Below, piece by piece: positions 1 through 9,747 of a DNA stretch of 64,000 bases (positions within the stretch are counted from its first letter, which is position 1; each line of letters opens with the position of its first letter). The DNA is taken from positions 1 to 64,000 of the forward strand of contig JALEKD010000023.1 of assembly GCA_022769285.1 (NCBI GenBank). Reading direction: 5' to 3'. Source of the DNA: Prevotella sp. Lineage in GTDB: Bacteria > Bacteroidota > Bacteroidia > Bacteroidales > Bacteroidaceae. The notes beneath the pieces are model-generated. The model made no database searches, was not told where the DNA came from, and was given only the letters and a program-made list of their open reading frames with translations. Position numbers and translations under genes: made by a program.

Positions 1-5
1 AGCGA

Positions 6-3000
6 TTAGATTATCTCGCTCCAGTCTTCCTGAGTCTTGCGTACATAGCTACGGTAACGCAGCTTGGCCATACGCTCGGCCTGGGTGAAGAGCTCCTCGG
101 CCTCGTTAGGATAAGCCTTCTGAACGCTGAGGTAACGTACCTCACCGAGGAGGAAGTCACGGAAGTTGGCCCAGTTAGGCTCCTTCGAGTCGAGTGAGAA
201 CGGGTTCTTGCCCTCGTCTGCCAGCTGCGGGTTGAAACGCCACAGATGCCAGTAACCACACTCTACGGCCAGTTTCTCCTCGTTCTGGCTACGGCCCATA
301 CCGCCCTTGCGCTTCAGACCGTGGTTGATACAGGGAGCATAGGCTATGATGAGCGATGGGCCTGGATAAGCCTCGGCCTCACGGATAGCCTTCAGTGTCT
401 GAGCATTGTCGGCACCCATGGCTACCTGGGCTACATAGATGTAACCGTAAGTGGTCTGCATCAGACCCAAGTCTTTCTTGCGGATACGCTTACCCTGGGC
501 AGCAAACTGAGCGATGGCACCCAGAGGAGTAGACTTAGAGCTCTGACCACCGGTGTTAGAGTAAACCTCGGTATCGAGAACCAGGATATTTACATCCTCG
601 CCAGAAGCCAGCACGTGGTCGAGACCGCCGTAACCGATATCGTAAGAAGCACCGTCGCCACCGATTATCCACTGGCTACGCTTAACCAGGTAGTGATCCA
701 GTGTCTTCAGCTCGGCGCATACGGGACAGCCAGCCTCGGCACCAGCAGCGATAAACGGCTTCAGCTTGGCAGCAGCAACCTTAGAAGCGTCGGCATCGTC
801 CTTAGCGGCTATCCACTCCTTAGCAGCGGCCTTGTACTCTTCAGAAGCCTTGTCGCCATTGATAACCTCGTCGAGCAGATGGCAGATACGCTCCTTCATC
901 TTCTTGTTGCCGAGAGCCATACCCAGGCCAAACTCGCAGAAGTCCTCGAACAGAGAGTTATCAAAGGCAGGGCCCTGGCCCTTAGCATTGGTAGTATAAG
1001 GAGTAGAGGGGATAGAAGCCGAGTAGATAGACGAGCAACCAGTGGCGTTGGCTATCATCTGACGGTCGCCGAAGAGCTGAGAGATGAGCTTTACGTAAGG
1101 GGTCTCACCACAACCAGAGCAAGCGCCAGAGAACTCGAACAGGGGCTGAGCGAACTGAGAATTCTTCGGGCTCTGCTTGATGTCTATCAAATCCTGCTTA
1201 GAGGCAACCTTGTGTACCAGGTATTCCCAGTTCTTGGCCTCGGCTACCATATCGGGAGCATCTACGTTGAAGGGAACCATCTTCAGAGCCTTCTCCAGCT
1301 CGCCGGTTTCCTTGTTCTTCTTACCAGGACATACGTCGGCACAGTTGCCGCAGCCCAGACAGTCGAGTACCGAAGTCTCGATGCGGAAGTGCATACCAGC
1401 CAAAGCCTTGGGAGCCTTAACCTCCTGAGTAGCCAGGCCGGGGATGCCAGCCAGTTCGTCATCGGTAAGAACGAACGGACGGATGGCAGCATGAGGACAT
1501 ACGAAAGAACACTTATTACACTGGATACAGTTCTCTACATTCCATACTGGAACGAAAGCCTCTACACCGCGCTTCTCAAAGGCAGCAGTGCCATTCTCCC
1601 AAGTGCCGTCTACGGTGTTGTGCTTTACAAAGTCGGAAACCTTGAGCAGGTCACCAGCCTGGCCGTTGATAGGACGAACCAGTTCCTTTACAAATGCAGG
1701 AGCGTCATCGGTCTTGGTCTCATCGTCAGTCAGGTTAGCCCATGCTGGGTCTACGGTAAGTTCCTTGTACTCGCCACCGCGGTCTACGGCGCCGAAGTTC
1801 TTGTCTACCACATCCTGACCCTTTTTAGAGTAAGACTTCACGATAAAAGCCTTCATCTGCTCTACGGCCAGATCCAATGGGATAACCTCCGTGATACGGA
1901 AGAAAGCTGACTGCAGGATGGTGTTGGTACGGTTGCCCAGACCTATCTCCTGTGCTATCTTGGTAGCATTGATGTAGTAAACCTTGATATTGTTCTTGGC
2001 AAAGTAGCGCTTAACCTTATTAGGAATAAAGTTAACCAGCTCCTCGCTGTCAAAGATGGTATTCAGCAGGAAAGTACCATTCTTACGCAGACCACGGGTC
2101 ACATCATACATGTGCAGATAAGCCTGAACGTGGCAAGCTACGAAGTTAGGCGTATTTACCTGATAAGCGCTGTGGATGGGGCTGTCGCCGAAACGCAGGT
2201 GAGAGCAAGTGAAACCACCCGATTTCTTAGAGTCGTATGAGAAGTAAGCCTGGCAGTACTTATTGGTGTTATTACCAATAATCTGTACAGAGTTCTTATT
2301 GGCACCTACGGTACCATCGGCACCCAGGCCATAAAATTTAGCTTCGAACAGGTCGTCGCCACCCATGGGGATTTCCTCCTCCTCAGGTAGTGATGTAAAG
2401 GTTACATCGTCTACGATACCCACGGTGAAGTGGTTCTTAGGCTGTGGGAGCTCCAGGTTCTTGAATACGGCAACAATCTTGGCTGGAGTAGTATCCGAAG
2501 AGCCCAGTCCGTAACGGCCACCTACGATGAGCGGGTTGCGCTCGTCACCGTAGAGGGCGCTCTTTACATCCAGATACAGAGGCTCACCCTCTGCTCCTGG
2601 CTCCTTGGTACGGTCGAGCACAGCGATACGCTTAACGGTAGCGGGGAGTGTCTTCTTCAAGAAGTCTACAGAGAATGGACGGTACAGGTGTACAGCTACC
2701 ATACCCACCTTCTTGCCCTGCTTGTTCAGGTAGTCGATGGCCTCGCGGGCAGGCTCTGTTGCCGAACCCATCAGAATGATAACGTTCTCAGCATCCTCGG
2801 CACCATAGTAGTTGAACAGGTGATACTCACGGCCGGTAATCTTCGAGATTTCGCCGCAGTACTTCTCTACTACCTCTGGTATCTTGTCATAGTACTCGTT
2901 GCATGCCTCACGGTGTGTGAAGAATGTCTCGGGGTTCTCAGCAGTACCGCGTGTAACAGGGCGCTCTGGTGTAAGGGCACGGTCGCGGAAATGCTTGATG

Positions 3001-3602
3001 TATTCGGTGTTAACCAGCGGGCGGATATCCTCCATATCCATCTCCTCAATTTTGTGGTACTCGTGCGAAGTACGGAAACCATCGAAGAAGTTGATGAATG
3101 GAACAGATGTCTCAAGTGTAGCCAGATGAGGAACAGCAGAGAGATCCATAACCTCCTGAACAGAACCTGAGCAGAACATGGCAAAACCTGTCTGGCGGCA
3201 GGCCATTACATCCTGGTGGTCGCCGAAGATACACAGAGAATGCGAGGCCAGTGTACGGGCCGATACGTTGAATACGCAGGGCAGCAGCTCGCCAGCAATC
3301 TTGTACATATTAGGTATCATCAGCAACAGTCCCTGAGAGGCAGTATAGGTAGAGGTCAACGCACCAGCCTGGAGCGAACCATGAACGGCACCAGCGGCAC
3401 CGCCCTCAGACTCCATTTCCTGGATGGTCACCTTCTGACCGAAAAGGTTCTTGCGGCCCTTAGCGGCCCATTCGTCCACATGCTCAGCCATCGGAGATGA
3501 CGGAGTAATGGGGTAGATGGCTGCAACCTCGGTAAACATATAGCTTACATGAGCGGCTGCGGTGTTACCATCACACGTGATAAACTTTTTTTCTTTAGCC
3601 AT
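6..3602 (-). CDS. nifJ: Pyruvate:ferredoxin (flavodoxin) oxidoreductase, single-chain
   Basis: This 1198-residue protein has the full length of single-chain PFOR, which oxidatively decarboxylates pyruvate to acetyl-CoA and CO2 and reduces ferredoxin in the cytoplasm of anaerobes. The N-terminal third carries the pyrimidine-binding part (YPITPSSPMAEH near residue 30). Two 4Fe-4S motifs follow (CIQCNKCSFVCP near 690, CLGCGNCADVCP near 752), then the proximal cluster cysteines (CSGCGE near 829) and the TPP-binding stretch GGDGASYDIGYGG near 980 with NTGGQSSKSTP after it. The gene appears to stand alone; its start lies 67 bp beyond the end of the neighbouring ATPase gene. No clear TAnnTTTG box is visible upstream. 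Family assignment is secure. Confidence 0.98.
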   Translation of the reverse strand: MAKEKKFITCDGNTAAAHVSYMFTEVAAIYPITPSSPMAEHVDEWAAKGRKNLFGQKVTIQEMESEGGAAGAVHGSLQAGALTSTYTASQGLLLMIPNMYKIAGELLPCVFNVSARTLASHSLCIFGDHQDVMACRQTGFAMFCSGSVQEVMDLSAVPHLATLETSVPFINFFDGFRTSHEYHKIEEMDMEDIRPLVNTEYIKHFRDRALTPERPVTRGTAENPETFFTHREACNEYYDKIPEVVEKYCGEISKITGREYHLFNYYGAEDAENVIILMGSATEPAREAIDYLNKQGKKVGMVAVHLYRPFSVDFLKKTLPATVKRIAVLDRTKEPGAEGEPLYLDVKSALYGDERNPLIVGGRYGLGSSDTTPAKIVAVFKNLELPQPKNHFTVGIVDDVTFTSLPEEEEIPMGGDDLFEAKFYGLGADGTVGANKNSVQIIGNNTNKYCQAYFSYDSKKSGGFTCSHLRFGDSPIHSAYQVNTPNFVACHVQAYLHMYDVTRGLRKNGTFLLNTIFDSEELVNFIPNKVKRYFAKNNIKVYYINATKIAQEIGLGNRTNTILQSAFFRITEVIPLDLAVEQMKAFIVKSYSKKGQDVVDKNFGAVDRGGEYKELTVDPAWANLTDDETKTDDAPAFVKELVRPINGQAGDLLKVSDFVKHNTVDGTWENGTAAFEKRGVEAFVPVWNVENCIQCNKCSFVCPHAAIRPFVLTDDELAGIPGLATQEVKAPKALAGMHFRIETSVLDCLGCGNCADVCPGKKNKETGELEKALKMVPFNVDAPDMVAEAKNWEYLVHKVASKQDLIDIKQSPKNSQFAQPLFEFSGACSGCGETPYVKLISQLFGDRQMIANATGCSSIYSASIPSTPYTTNAKGQGPAFDNSLFEDFCEFGLGMALGNKKMKERICHLLDEVINGDKASEEYKAAAKEWIAAKDDADASKVAAAKLKPFIAAGAEAGCPVCAELKTLDHYLVKRSQWIIGGDGASYDIGYGGLDHVLASGEDVNILVLDTEVYSNTGGQSSKSTPLGAIAQFAAQGKRIRKKDLGLMQTTYGYIYVAQVAMGADNAQTLKAIREAEAYPGPSLIIAYAPCINHGLKRKGGMGRSQNEEKLAVECGYWHLWRFNPQLADEGKNPFSLDSKEPNWANFRDFLLGEVRYLSVQKAYPNEAEELFTQAERMAKLRYRSYVRKTQEDWSEII

Positions 3603-3669
3603 TTTTCTAAATATTAATGAAAGTTTGTGTATATTGTTGTTTATATTGTCATCGCTATACCTTATTATA

Positions 3670-4860
3670 TTAATAGAGGAAGCCCAACAGCCAGAGCGGT
3701 ATCTGGTTGTCCTTGCCTACCTCGGTGTTGTAGCGGGCATAGATGGTATCGGGTGCATAACGTATTTTCTGCTCGCCGTGGGCGTTACATATCCTGAACT
3801 TGCGCTCGCCGTCTACCGTGTAATAGTGTTCCTTGCTGGCCTGGTTAACCAGATGGTCTTTCCACAGTGAGTTGACGAAGAAAGTCTCCATCAGTTCTTG
3901 GTCGTGTACCGTGATGGGGTATATGGCGTACATCAGGTTGCTGTTGTGCATCATCACCTTGGTGGGCTTCTTCGGAAACTCCTCGCCCACAGGATATATA
4001 ATGTTGATAAGGCGGGCATCGGCCAGATACTTGATATAGTTCATCACCGTGGCACGACTGGTCTGTATCTCATCAGCCAAGCTACTGATATTGGGGGCCT
4101 TGGGGCCCTCTACGGCCAGCAAGTAGAACAACTTCTTGATTTTGGTAAGGTATTTGAGCTCTATCTTCTTGATGAGCAGTATATCTACCTCGGTCATCAT
4201 GTTCATGGTCTTCAGCAGATTCTCCGAGAAGTTGCGGTGCTCCAGGAAGAACGGGTAGAAACCGTGGTGTATGTACTCGTGGAAGTATTTCGACGGACTC
4301 GCCTTGGGCAGTATCTGCTTGATGATGTGCTCATGGTCGCGCAGTATCTCGTCCAGCGTATAGGGGCGAAAGTGGTTGCCCGTCTGCAGGTTGATGTATT
4401 CGCGGAGCGAGAACCCGCGCAGGTTGTAGCTCTTCACGATGCCGTTGAGTTCGGGATTTTCCTCCTTCAGGCGCATCACACTGGAGCCGGTAAATACTAT
4501 CTTGAGGTTAGGGTAGCGGTCATAGCACTTGCGCAGTTCGCTACTCCAGTCGGGCTGCTTGAACACCTGGTCTATAAGCAGTACCCGGCCACCGTTACTC
4601 ACAAAGTCGCGTGCAAACTCAGCTATGCCCAATCCCTGAAAGTAGAAATTGTTCATGTTAACATAGAGGCAGCTACGGTCATTGGAACCAAACTTCTCCT
4701 TGGCATACTGCAGTAGGAAAGTGGTTTTGCCAACGCCACGAGTGCCCTTGATACCTATCAAGCGGTCGTTCCAGTCAATCTCATCCATCAGATTGCGACG
4801 CACTGGGGCATGGGTATGTTCTACCAGGTAAGTATGGGTATGGAAAAAGGCTTCCTCCAT
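3670..4860 (-). CDS. AAA ATPase, DUF4143-type, with altered Walker B
   Basis: A 396-residue ATPase of the AAA_14/DUF4143 type common in Bacteroidota. Walker A is GTRGVGKTT at residues 39-47. The Walker B position reads LLIDQV (residues 94-99), so the usual catalytic Glu is Gln98. A sensor-like FTGSS follows, and the C-terminal part carries a winged-helix-like segment (SLADEIQTSRATVMNYIKYL) typical of the DUF4143 region. The frame is open further upstream, but the ATG at 4860 is chosen because a good promoter (TTTG-N19-TACCTTTG) sits just upstream of it. The cellular role of this family is unknown; some members have been discussed as mobile-element or toxin-antitoxin associated, which the neighbours here do not show. 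Confidence 0.85.
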   Translation of the reverse strand: MEEAFFHTHTYLVEHTHAPVRRNLMDEIDWNDRLIGIKGTRGVGKTTFLLQYAKEKFGSNDRSCLYVNMNNFYFQGLGIAEFARDFVSNGGRVLLIDQVFKQPDWSSELRKCYDRYPNLKIVFTGSSVMRLKEENPELNGIVKSYNLRGFSLREYINLQTGNHFRPYTLDEILRDHEHIIKQILPKASPSKYFHEYIHHGFYPFFLEHRNFSENLLKTMNMMTEVDILLIKKIELKYLTKIKKLFYLLAVEGPKAPNISSLADEIQTSRATVMNYIKYLADARLINIIYPVGEEFPKKPTKVMMHNSNLMYAIYPITVHDQELMETFFVNSLWKDHLVNQASKEHYYTVDGERKFRICNAHGEQKIRYAPDTIYARYNTEVGKDNQIPLWLLGFLY

Positions 4861-4880
4861 ATTAGCATTGATTATTGATG

Positions 4881-4911
4881 CAAAGGTAATATATATTTTC
4901 AAAATTGCAAA
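4881..4911 (-). promoter_or_regulatory. Bacteroidota-type promoter for the DUF4143 ATPase
   Basis: Read on the minus strand, a -33 TTTG (4908-4911) is followed after 19 bp by the -7 element TACCTTTG (4881-4888), exactly the Bacteroidota consensus. The ATG follows about 20 nt downstream at 4860. Confidence 0.8.
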
Positions 4912-4982
4912 CTCAACTTTACAAAAAGTTTTTATTTTTGCAATTTTTATTCCCGCACGCGCCGTGGGTGCAATAAACTTCG

Positions 4983-4990
4983 TAATTTTG
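4983..4990 (+). promoter_or_regulatory. Probable -7 element of the ATP-grasp-like gene
   Basis: TAATTTTG matches TAnnTTTG, 18 nt before the ATG at 5009. A second match, TATTTTTG, lies at 4933-4940. No TTTG is found at the ideal -33 distance for either, so which is used is uncertain. Confidence 0.5.
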
Positions 4991-5008
4991 CAGACTAAAA
5001 TACTGACA

Positions 5009-6073
5009 ATGATGAAACTGCATATATTCAACCCCGAGCACGATACAGCCCTTGCCTCTAACCAGTTCAACTTTGTCGCCCCGCACGCGGGCAGGGAGAT
5101 GAGGGCCGACTTAGGTTTTCTGCCAGCCCTATGGGCCGACGATGGCGACCTGGTCTTAGTGGGCGATGTAGCGGCAGCCCTCGAACGGATGCGTCATCTG
5201 CGCCGTTACTGTGCCGAGGTGGTCTTCGTAACACCGGCCGACTTACCCCATCTGCCCCAACACTGCGAACTGAGTCCATGGGGCTGGGATCGTGCCCTAC
5301 GGTTTCAGTTGCAGAGCAGCCATATCCCTTCCGGTTTGCTTCCTGATGACACCCAGTTGGACACCATACGCCAGCTGAGCCACCGCTATTGGGCAGCCAC
5401 CCATCTGCTGCATCCACTGGTTCAAGATAATAATGAGCGGGTAGGGCAGTCATCACTGATAACCAGTATAGAACAACTTACGTCATCGTCATCGCCCTAC
5501 GTGCTCAAAGCACCATGGAGCAGTAGCGGTCGCGGCATACGTTATGTCGATACGCTGACAGCCCACCAGCGTGGATGGGCCACTAATGTTATAGCCCGGC
5601 AAGGTGCGCTCACCATGGAGCCTTACTACCATAAGATAAAGGATTTCGCGGCCGAGTTTGTGGCCGATGGCACTACCGTACGGTATGTGGGCCTGTCGGT
5701 ATTCCAATCTGTTAACGGGGCCTATGCCGGAAACGTCATCGCCTCAGAGGCCGACAAGCGCGACATGATAGCCCGCTATCTGCCATTTGAGGTGGTAGAG
5801 CGAGCCATTGATGACATCTGCCATATCCTGCAGCCCCTTATGGCTGGGCGATACACAGGGCCATTCGGAGTCGACATGATGGTGATCAACGAGAATGGCC
5901 CTAAGTTGCACCCGTGCGTAGAACTGAACCTGCGGCGTACCATGGGTCATGTGGCCCTGTCTTTCGATGCCCAGGGTACCGAGCCACATCGGCTTATGAC
6001 CATTAGCTATAATGGCAGCTACCACTTTCGCATTATCACCACAGCCGGAAATTGCTTCTCTACCGTCTGGTAG
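5009..6073 (+). CDS. ATP-grasp-like protein of unknown substrate
   Basis: A 354-residue protein from the ATG at 5009, chosen because it lies just after a TAnnTTTG element and begins the conserved-looking MMKLHIFNPEHDTALA. The middle contains KAPWSSSGRG near residue 169, which looks like the glycine-rich nucleotide-binding loop of ATP-grasp enzymes, and HPCVELNLRRTMGH near 305 supplies a metal-ligand-like Glu/Asn pair. I recognise it as a Bacteroidota conserved hypothetical protein but not a defined enzyme. A carboxylate-amine or carboxylate-thiol ligase activity would be the family expectation; the substrate cannot be inferred from the neighbours. Confidence 0.7.
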   Translation: MMKLHIFNPEHDTALASNQFNFVAPHAGREMRADLGFLPALWADDGDLVLVGDVAAALERMRHLRRYCAEVVFVTPADLPHLPQHCELSPWGWDRALRFQLQSSHIPSGLLPDDTQLDTIRQLSHRYWAATHLLHPLVQDNNERVGQSSLITSIEQLTSSSSPYVLKAPWSSSGRGIRYVDTLTAHQRGWATNVIARQGALTMEPYYHKIKDFAAEFVADGTTVRYVGLSVFQSVNGAYAGNVIASEADKRDMIARYLPFEVVERAIDDICHILQPLMAGRYTGPFGVDMMVINENGPKLHPCVELNLRRTMGHVALSFDAQGTEPHRLMTISYNGSYHFRIITTAGNCFSTVW

Positions 6074-6622
6074 GTTCTTATAAGAGGCGACCACGGTACG
6101 GTATACTCCACCCGCGATTTCATCGGGACTATGGTACCCACTCATGTCGTTTTTTCCCATTTCATCGCTATCGCCCCATATCTCTTGACTATTTTCTTTC
6201 CGTTCAAAAAAACTATGTATAATACAAGGTATGTGTGTGCGTACCTTATAATATTATATTACAATCCATCGGCAGGATAGATTTATTTATACTTAGTTTT
6301 TCTCAGGTGGCTATTGAAGCCATTTACTTATGTATAAAGCTCGCATCTGTTGCTGCCACTGTTGCTTGTCTGGCAGAACCGCTGGTGAGGGCGGAATGGG
6401 CACGCATAGTAAAGCACAACATGTTCTCCGCCTTTATGGTATCTGTTGTCCTGTTATCACCTACTTAGCCCTTTTTATCCTGGTAATAACCATATTGTGA
6501 AGTTTCACGCCATTCTGTTATTTATCCCTACTAAATTTCTACTGAGCCAGGAAAAGCTATGCGTATAGCCTTTTTTTTGATTTGGCTGGGAGCCGAAATT
6601 TAGTATCCTGTCTTCGCCGCCA
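6074..6622. other. Non-coding border region with a nested inverted repeat
   Basis: No convincing gene is visible in these 549 bp; a 77-codon frame from 6235 has no recognisable domain. Composition turns AT-rich here, marking the left edge of the restriction-modification island. The right part holds a nested inverted repeat (6529-6605) with a small hairpin and T run at its centre. Confidence 0.6.
6529..6605. repeat. 77-bp nested inverted repeat, probable terminator of the RM operon
   Basis: The ends TACTAAATTTC (6529-6539) and GAAATTTAGTA (6595-6605) are perfect 11-bp inverted repeats. Inside them AGCCA (6545-6549) pairs with TGGCT (6583-6587), and GCTAT (6556-6560) pairs with ATAGC (6565-6569) around a four-base loop, followed by eight T residues on the plus strand. 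It lies just past the hsdS stop codon, so it may end that transcript, but the long nested symmetry is more than a simple terminator needs. Confidence 0.6.
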
Positions 6623-8041
6623 TTACCCTATTATCATCTGTTCTACTTCTTTCTTTGCATTTTCCAATATCTGATTGCCTTCTGCTTGTAACCCCTTGGC
6701 ACGCTGCCGTAAATTAGATATATGGTCGGCTATCTCTTGTTGTTTTGCAAGAGGAGGAAGGGGGATTGGCATGCTTCTGAACTCTTGGGCGTTGATATTA
6801 GCTTGTACTGCGGGTCTTTGTATCGTATTTACCCAATATTTGTAAAGTTTGCTATTGCAATAATAAAACAAATAATCTGCATTAATTCTGTTTGTGTTAA
6901 GAACAAACCTAATTAAGTATCCTGCAAATATTGCTGGGGCTGTCATATCCTTGTGAATATAACATCTCCCGACAGAGCCACTCCTTGCAAACAATATATC
7001 ATCCTTATGTAACATATAAGAACTATCTATATATTCTGCAGTTTTCATGTCAGATTCTTTTAAGTTCCCAAGTTCACCAATATCTGTAATACGTATATAT
7101 CTTACGTCGCCTTTTTGATAATCTTTTGCTTTTTCGTTAGCTCCATATTGTCCATTGTCTATTGTAACATCATCAAGCGAAATCCACGGATAAGCACAGC
7201 TTAAATCCCTTATATATGCTATGTCTTTATTGAATTTCGGATCAAATCGGTCTTCAAACATTCTTCTGTTTACAACGAAAATTCTGCTATCCAAGTCGGT
7301 TCTTATTACAGGTAAGGATATGCCAAGCTCATCAAGTATATATGTATCGATGCTGTCCAATAGCTGTTGGGCCTCGGATTCTTTTCTGAGTTTTTCATTT
7401 ATTCCAATTTGAAGCGTATCAACAACTTTTTGTTGGGTCTTGTCGTCAACTAAAGGAATAGGTAAAGCGCCAACTTCTTCTATATTAAGGTTAGCTCTGG
7501 CGACGGGCCTTTTTACACGTTCTATTATCTTTTGCCCTATACTTGTTTGATAAAAAGCCTGGACATATAGTGGATTTATATTTCTCTTCAACCTTACAGC
7601 ACAGATAGCTTGATTTATGTTTGCCTCTTTGTCATATTGATAAACACCTATTTTTCCAATCGTAGCACCTACTATTGCGACAAGCAGATCATTCTTTCTT
7701 AATTTTGAGGCAGACATGATACCATTGTGTATTTCTGGTTTTATATGCAATGTCTCTGAGAAATCAATTTGATTGGTGTCAGAAAAATCACCACTCCTGA
7801 CAAATGGTATGGCGTTGGAATCCGAGCAATAAGCCTCACCGCCACTTTTAGGGGTTGTTCCAGAAAATATGGTGATGCTTTCTTGTCTTAGTGAAGACAA
7901 TTCACAAGGCAAAGATCCTAAAGTGCCAAACAATTCTCTATATTCTGACATATTGTAATGCGCATCTAAACGACTTCCTATCTCCGACCTCTGTACGATG
8001 AAGATTTTAGGCGTGGTGATATTTTGAGATACTTGGTACAT
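6623..8041 (-). CDS. hsdS: Type I-like restriction-modification specificity subunit
   Basis: A 472-residue HsdS protein with two target recognition domains. The first half carries TTPKSGGEAY near residue 62 and a conserved helix ending in a LLDSIDTYILDELGI segment; the second half repeats the plan and ends with PLPPLAKQQEIADHI, the classic C-terminal conserved helix of HsdS. It chooses the DNA sequence methylated (and perhaps cut) by its partners. Its ATG overlaps the methylase stop by one base (TAATG), implying translational coupling. Composition is AT-rich relative to flanking genes, consistent with horizontal transfer. Confidence 0.93.
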   Translation of the reverse strand: MYQVSQNITTPKIFIVQRSEIGSRLDAHYNMSEYRELFGTLGSLPCELSSLRQESITIFSGTTPKSGGEAYCSDSNAIPFVRSGDFSDTNQIDFSETLHIKPEIHNGIMSASKLRKNDLLVAIVGATIGKIGVYQYDKEANINQAICAVRLKRNINPLYVQAFYQTSIGQKIIERVKRPVARANLNIEEVGALPIPLVDDKTQQKVVDTLQIGINEKLRKESEAQQLLDSIDTYILDELGISLPVIRTDLDSRIFVVNRRMFEDRFDPKFNKDIAYIRDLSCAYPWISLDDVTIDNGQYGANEKAKDYQKGDVRYIRITDIGELGNLKESDMKTAEYIDSSYMLHKDDILFARSGSVGRCYIHKDMTAPAIFAGYLIRFVLNTNRINADYLFYYCNSKLYKYWVNTIQRPAVQANINAQEFRSMPIPLPPLAKQQEIADHISNLRQRAKGLQAEGNQILENAKKEVEQMIIG

Positions 8042-9747
8042 TATGACAAACTATCAATGAATTTCTTTAATTCTTTTTCTATCACATCTAACTCGTTCAC
8101 GGCAGTTTTCTTGCCAGTCGCGTCATATCCTATTTCTTCTGCTATGGCCATAAAGATAGGGTAGTCAGGCAATTCTTTTTGCTTGCTTTGCTGATACTCA
8201 TCTGTAAGTTTCGACTTTAATTCATCAACTTTACGAGCGTAGTCTGCTAATAGTTCGGTGTTCCACGTTTTGTATGCTTCTGTCTGTTTTATAGCTGTTA
8301 CCGAAGTCAATGTCCGGCTCTTTAGTGAGGCGGCTTTTTCTTTCTGCTTTTGCTTTATTTCCTTGTCCCACTGCTCACGTTTGGCAATATAGTCTTCCTT
8401 CTTTAAAAGATGCTCCTCAATAGATTTCTTTTTGGCAAAGAGTTTCTCTGTATGCTTTTTAGGCCACTTTTGCAAGAACATGACAGAACTTTTTACCCCA
8501 GCGCCATTCGCTGTAAAAGCCGTCTGTGGCATACTGATGACGGCAATAATGCGAAACCACTCTTCTATCTGTGTGCGCACATACTGCATACTGCTATTCG
8601 TGAGTATGCCATCGGGTAAGACGATGGCCAACATGCCACCTTCCTTTAAGAAATGGTAGTCTTGCTCGATAAAAAGCACCTCGCTCTGCTGCCCGTCACG
8701 AGTGTTACTGCCAACTTTTTGTTTCACGGCAAGCCAGTCTTCCTCTTTCTTCCCCAACTGATACGTTTTAAGGTAAGCCTGCTCCGTCTGGCGGATATTG
8801 CTGCCAAACGGAGGGTTCGTTATAACAAAGTCGAACGTCCCATATTCAAAGCCCTTGTTGCCGGTACACTCTTTGATTACGGTATCAGAAACAAGACCAT
8901 CGGATGTAATAACATTAGTATGCCCATCGTCATGGATAATCATATTCATCTTAGCAGCACGCGAAATTTGCTCATTGATTTCTATTCCGAAAAGGTTCTT
9001 TTCGGCAAAGTCGTGCCAATAGGGAAACCATTTGGCATACTGTCTTGAATCGTTTTTATAGTTAGGATAATACTCTGTAGCCTTGTCCCTTACCTTGTTG
9101 AGGGCATAAAGCAGGAAGCCACCGCTGCCGCATGATGTATCAAGGACTTTAGAATCGTGGGTTATAGGGAGCACGTCAACTATGAACTTCACGATTTCGC
9201 GCGGCGTGAAATATTGTCCGAAATTGCCACGAAAGAAAGACCCCATGAATGTCTCAAACGCGCGCCCTTTGCTATCAAGGTCTGTCTCGCTAAGGTTTAC
9301 ACTTTCCAGATAGCTGACAACGGTTCTGATTTTTTCCGGGGTCAAACGGATGTTGTCACGGAATACTTCCTCATCACGTTTCCTGTCCTCCTCGTATAAT
9401 GCTTTTATTCTGTTGCAGAGATTCTCGTTCTCGATGAGCCTGCGCTTTCTTTCATCTTTTTCTTCTTTCTTTGAAACGGTAATAATCTGAAAGTCGTAAG
9501 GTTCGCCGACCTTTCTGGGTCTGCGTTCATCCCATATCTTGCAGAAGATAAGTTTGTCCAGTTCATCAAATGCTTCCGATGGATTAAGCTGGCCACTAGC
9601 CCAAAGTGCTTCATGGGCTAACATGAAGCGGCGGGTCAGGTCAGACTGGTCTATAATCGAAAGGTCAAAGAAACATTGCTTGCCATCTTCCTTTTGGAGA
9701 TATTCTGCCCGTAAACATATTTTAGCTTGCCACTTCCTGCACTCCAA
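8041..9747 (-). CDS. hsdM: N6-adenine DNA methylase (HsdM-like), probable C-terminal part of a broken nuclease-methylase gene
   Basis: An N6_Mtase-family protein with the SAM-binding motif DTSCGSGGF (about residues 203-211 counted from the TTG at 9747) and catalytic NPPF (311-314). A charged coiled-coil-rich C-terminus follows from about residue 420. No ATG occurs in this frame before the Met at 9624, well inside conserved sequence, so a normal start is missing. The preceding frame encodes a restriction-nuclease domain and runs into a stop at 9722, while a short stretch of the third frame between them reads KLKYVYG, which would link the two. I infer one ancestral nuclease-methylase polypeptide interrupted by two small frameshifts, or assembly errors. 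Confidence 0.85.
   Translation of the reverse strand: MECRKWQAKICLRAEYLQKEDGKQCFFDLSIIDQSDLTRRFMLAHEALWASGQLNPSEAFDELDKLIFCKIWDERRPRKVGEPYDFQIITVSKKEEKDERKRRLIENENLCNRIKALYEEDRKRDEEVFRDNIRLTPEKIRTVVSYLESVNLSETDLDSKGRAFETFMGSFFRGNFGQYFTPREIVKFIVDVLPITHDSKVLDTSCGSGGFLLYALNKVRDKATEYYPNYKNDSRQYAKWFPYWHDFAEKNLFGIEINEQISRAAKMNMIIHDDGHTNVITSDGLVSDTVIKECTGNKGFEYGTFDFVITNPPFGSNIRQTEQAYLKTYQLGKKEEDWLAVKQKVGSNTRDGQQSEVLFIEQDYHFLKEGGMLAIVLPDGILTNSSMQYVRTQIEEWFRIIAVISMPQTAFTANGAGVKSSVMFLQKWPKKHTEKLFAKKKSIEEHLLKKEDYIAKREQWDKEIKQKQKEKAASLKSRTLTSVTAIKQTEAYKTWNTELLADYARKVDELKSKLTDEYQQSKQKELPDYPIFMAIAEEIGYDATGKKTAVNELDVIEKELKKFIDSLS

Noticed and set aside
246..1910. 554-codon plus-strand open frame inside nifJ
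   Set aside because: It is antisense to an unmistakable PFOR with intact cofactor motifs and has no recognisable domain; long antisense frames are a by-product of the codon bias here.
6074..6622. Attachment-site duplication of the tRNA-Phe 3' end
   Set aside because: No copy of the tRNA 3' sequence was found at the left border of the RM region; only a short unrelated GGTACC occurs.
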